Shown piece after piece: positions 61,397 to 64,000 of a stretch of 64,000 nt of DNA (its first letter is position 1; every line of letters begins with the position of its first letter). The stretch comes from G963663495 sp963663495 (lineage in GTDB: Bacteria; Bacteroidota; Rhodothermia; Rhodothermales; Bin80). The position numbers and the translations under genes are program-made. Where the stretch lies: the NCBI GenBank assembly GCA_963663495.1, contig OY760427.1, forward strand, positions 620,001-684,000, written 5' to 3'. The notes under the pieces are model-generated. The model worked only from the letters and a program-made list of their open reading frames with translations, was not told the DNA's origin and did no database searches.

Positions 61397-64000
61397 ATGA
61401 AAAATCTTCATTGGCTAATCGGAGCTTTACTGTTTGCCAGCTGTGGGGGCGGAGACTCGCTTCCGGAACCGGGAACGAGAGCCTACGAGGATATCGTGTC
61501 GGCATTCTATACAGGGGTGTCCGCCATGGAGGTGGGGGAGGATTTACGCGCGGAAGCCAAACTGAAGCTGGTGACCGAGCTAGCTCCCACTGAGCCGGCA
61601 GCGTGGGCCAATCTGGCGCTGATGGCGCGGCGGCGGAATGATACAGAGGCGGCAGGCCTTCACATGGAGACTGCGCGTTCCCTCGCAGAAGATCAGGCAG
61701 CAATCCTATATTTGGCTGGCGTGTTGGAGCTCTTGGACGGCCAAGCGAGCGAGGCGGAAGCCCTCCTTCGCCGTGCGGTGTCAGCGGATTCGTCCGACGC
61801 AAAACCACCTTACCTGCTCCTGATGGAGCTCACTCCCGAGGACGAAAGCCTAGCAACACAATTGGCGGCTTTGGAACCCGATAATCTGGTCGTTCTGATC
61901 TGGCAGGCACAGCGCGCGGCGGAGAAGGGCCTGCAAGACATGGCGGTAGGCGCGGTGAACCAGCTACGAGCTCTGGCAGGTACTTGGAGCGAGAATTCGC
62001 GCAACCAGCTGGCCAGCGTAGAAGAAGCACTACGTATGGATCAGATTGCCAGTGCATCAACATCCCTTGCCTTTCTAAGGAATGTGCTGCTCAGCGAACC
62101 CGTCTTCCGTATGCACCTCGCCCGGCTTCGGGCGCCAAGGGAAGTTATTGCGGAGCCTATCACGCGACTGCTGAAGGTCACTACTCCGCTTTCTGCGCCA
62201 GCTCCCGCTGATGACTCGCTGGAGTTCGTACCTCAACCCTTTCGCTCTGAACACGGACCTGCAATGGAATGGATTGCTCCGGTAGCTCTGGGCAACGAAG
62301 GGCTTCCAGCGATTTTTATGACCGATGGGGAGCAGCTGCGCTCGCTGCGTGATGAAGCCTGGTCCTTTCCTGGTCCCATGGTCACGGGTCTCCATGCGGT
62401 GGCTCCACTGGATTATAACTATGACTTTCGTACTGATCTGGTATTAGTCGGGTCGTCTGGGTTACATCTACTCGCCCAAGATTCTACCGAAGCATTTTCG
62501 AATGCGACTGCGAGCCTTGGTTTACCGCCTGCTATTACGGGTGACTCTTACGCCGGCGTGTGGGCGGCAGACCTTGACTTGGAGGGAGATATTGATCTGG
62601 TGTTGTCCCTCGCTGGCGGGGGAGTGCGCACGCTCCGGAACAACGGAGACGGCACCCTTGCAGAGCAGGTGTTCTTTGGTGAAGTAGCCGAGCCAAGAGC
62701 TTTCGTGTGGGCTGATATTGATTCCGACGGAGATCCCGACGGGGTTTTTGTTGATACGTTTGGGAAGCTGCGCATGGTAGAGAACATGCGCCAAGGGAGA
62801 TTTGTCATGCAGGATGTGCCGGGTATGCCGGACAATGTCGTAGACATCACAGCCACTGACAGCAATAGCGACGGGAGGATGGATCTACTCATTCTTGCAG
62901 CAGACGGTAGCCTCCACCGAAACGTGCTGATAGCTGGCAAGTGGCAAGCGGATGTGCTGTCGGTTGGCGATGGCCTGGTCGCGGAAGGCGCACGGTTACT
63001 GTATGGGGACCTGGACAATAACGGTGGCTTTGACCTGATTGTAGCGGAGCCCGACCGTGCCCGCTTCTGGCTGCAACACCAGGACTATTCGTTCAAGCTC
63101 TTAGCATCAGAGGTAGATGTAAAGGTAATGGCGCTGGCCTCCATCCGGCAGGCGGGCAGTACGGACCTTATTGGACTGGACGGCGACGGAAAGCCCCTCA
63201 TGGTAGCCGTACTCCCTGCACATGATTACCATTGGAAACAGATTCGGCCTCGGGCGGCCCAAGCTTTGGGAGACCAGAGAATAAACAGCTTCGGGATTGG
63301 AGGAGAAGTCGAGCTGCGCGCTGGCAGCCTGTACCTTAAGCAACCTATCACACAGCCCGTGATGCACTTCGGTCTTGGGAGCAATCCGCTGGCAGATGTG
63401 GTGCGCATTGTGTGGCCGAACGGTTCCGTACAAGCCGAATTTGAACTGCTATCCGACCAGGTCGTGTCGGCGCAGCAGCGACTTAAAGGGTCTTGCCCAT
63501 GGCTGTTTACCTGGGATGGTGAACAGATGCAATTCGTCACGGACTTTATTTGGCGCTCACCCCTCGGACTACGGATCAACGCGCAGGAGACGGCAGGGAT
63601 TATGACCACGGAGGACTGGGTCAAGGTGCGGGGAGATCAGCTCAAGGCACATGGCGGACAGTATGACATTCGTATTACCGCCGAGTTGTGGGAATCTCAC
63701 TTCGTTGACCATGCGAATCTTCTCGTAGTTGACCACCCGCCGGGTACCGAGATTTTTGTAGACGAACGGTTCGCGTTTCCTCCACCGGAATTGAATGTCC
63801 GGGTGACAGGGATGGTGCAGCCCACGGCCGGTGTATGGGACGATCGTGGCCGCGAGGTCTCAGAAATGGTTTCTGATAGGGATGGCAGCTACCTGGATTT
63901 CTTTGGAAGGGGGTCCTACCAGGGGATCACTCGAGATCATTATGTGGAGGTGGAGCTAAACGCCGAGGTGACAGAGGCTTATTGGCTTGTAGCCTCTGGA
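61397..64000 (+). CDS. Large TPR/FG-GAP lipoprotein of the CRTAC1 (ASPIC/UnbV) type, 3' end outside window
   Basis: Open from the ATG at 61397 to the window end (868 codons, no stop). Lipobox LLFASC with Cys16 as the lipid site, so outer-membrane or surface anchored. Order: TPR-like helices (about 25-220: LTELAPTEPAAWANLALM-like, quoted as TEPAAWANLALMARR, then ILYLAGVLELLDGQASEAEALL); FG-GAP/VCBS-type propeller blades with calcium loops (ADLDLEGDIDLVLS, ADIDSDGDPDGVFV, TDSNSDGRMDLLIL, GDLDNNGGFDLIVA); then an ASPIC/UnbV-like segment (FGIGGEVELRAG ... VRIVWPNGSVQ) and a beta-rich C-terminal part. Family members are secreted or surface proteins of unknown substrate. Confidence 0.85.
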   Translation, partial: MKNLHWLIGALLFASCGGGDSLPEPGTRAYEDIVSAFYTGVSAMEVGEDLRAEAKLKLVTELAPTEPAAWANLALMARRRNDTEAAGLHMETARSLAEDQAAILYLAGVLELLDGQASEAEALLRRAVSADSSDAKPPYLLLMELTPEDESLATQLAALEPDNLVVLIWQAQRAAEKGLQDMAVGAVNQLRALAGTWSENSRNQLASVEEALRMDQIASASTSLAFLRNVLLSEPVFRMHLARLRAPREVIAEPITRLLKVTTPLSAPAPADDSLEFVPQPFRSEHGPAMEWIAPVALGNEGLPAIFMTDGEQLRSLRDEAWSFPGPMVTGLHAVAPLDYNYDFRTDLVLVGSSGLHLLAQDSTEAFSNATASLGLPPAITGDSYAGVWAADLDLEGDIDLVLSLAGGGVRTLRNNGDGTLAEQVFFGEVAEPRAFVWADIDSDGDPDGVFVDTFGKLRMVENMRQGRFVMQDVPGMPDNVVDITATDSNSDGRMDLLILAADGSLHRNVLIAGKWQADVLSVGDGLVAEGARLLYGDLDNNGGFDLIVAEPDRARFWLQHQDYSFKLLASEVDVKVMALASIRQAGSTDLIGLDGDGKPLMVAVLPAHDYHWKQIRPRAAQALGDQRINSFGIGGEVELRAGSLYLKQPITQPVMHFGLGSNPLADVVRIVWPNGSVQAEFELLSDQVVSAQQRLKGSCPWLFTWDGEQMQFVTDFIWRSPLGLRINAQETAGIMTTEDWVKVRGDQLKAHGGQYDIRITAELWESHFVDHANLLVVDHPPGTEIFVDERFAFPPPELNVRVTGMVQPTAGVWDDRGREVSEMVSDRDGSYLDFFGRGSYQGITRDHYVEVELNAEVTEAYWLVASG

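Overview
The window looks like a chromosomal segment of a Gram-negative bacterium of the Bacteroidota/Rhodothermota group. The inference rests on a type IX secretion (T9SS) sorting domain at 23.2-23.5 kb, a VPS10-like beta-propeller gene, a diphosphate-type phosphofructokinase and TPR/FG-GAP lipoproteins. It is very rich in insertion sequences and broken genes. Together with plant-type leucine-rich-repeat metalloproteases, this suggests a host-associated or recently bottlenecked lineage; that lifestyle is inference only.

Layout. 0-5.7 kb: mobile debris (an IS256-like transposase lacking two of its three catalytic acids, an IS1380 fragment, a complete IS1634 element, a decayed TnpB). 5.9-23.5 kb: thymidylate kinase, then an accessory block with two secreted LRR-metzincin proteins, a VPS10-like gene destroyed by a frameshift, an IS1380 insertion and an IS1634-linked truncation, and a small protein made of a signal peptide plus a T9SS tail. 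24-29 kb: ISNCY, IS21 and a TnpB tail. 29.4-33.1 kb: SRPBCC protein, then inositol-phosphatase-like/fabI/L,D-transpeptidase genes. 33.4-38.0 kb: an AbiE-type toxin-antitoxin locus with a 44-bp perfect palindrome in front. Its antitoxin gene is split by an ORF-less group II intron, an IS66 element sits in the domain VI loop of that intron, and the toxin gene has a frameshift and a stop. 38.3-43.4 kb: an ECF sigma operon with MacAB-like transporter genes and Spy-like proteins. 43.5-44.7 kb: phosphofructokinase. 45-49 kb, 53.9-55.4 kb and 59.3-60.8 kb: three near-identical tnpB cassettes. 49.5-53.8 kb: amt, PII, NfeD-like and flotillin. 55.7-58.7 kb: glycine betaine ABC transporter. 61.4 kb to the end: a large TPR/FG-GAP lipoprotein running off the window.

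Main discovery candidate: the three intact tnpB genes have no TnpA and do not look like IS200/IS605 elements. Each lies between inverted repeats starting GGGARTTATAT, the same ends as a full IS1595-family element at 47083-48856, next to a 172-bp internal-deletion derivative (MITE) of that element. Two copies have perfect 8-bp target duplications (TAAAGTTG and TTTGCAAT), the size made by IS1595. The third copy plus the IS1595 element plus a captured methyltransferase fragment form a 3.7-kb composite with a perfect TAAAGTTA duplication at its outer ends. The tnpB stop codon lies inside the terminal repeat. This points to an RNA-guided nuclease gene carried as cargo by a DDE transposon.

All calls come from reading sequence and translations; no database search was run.
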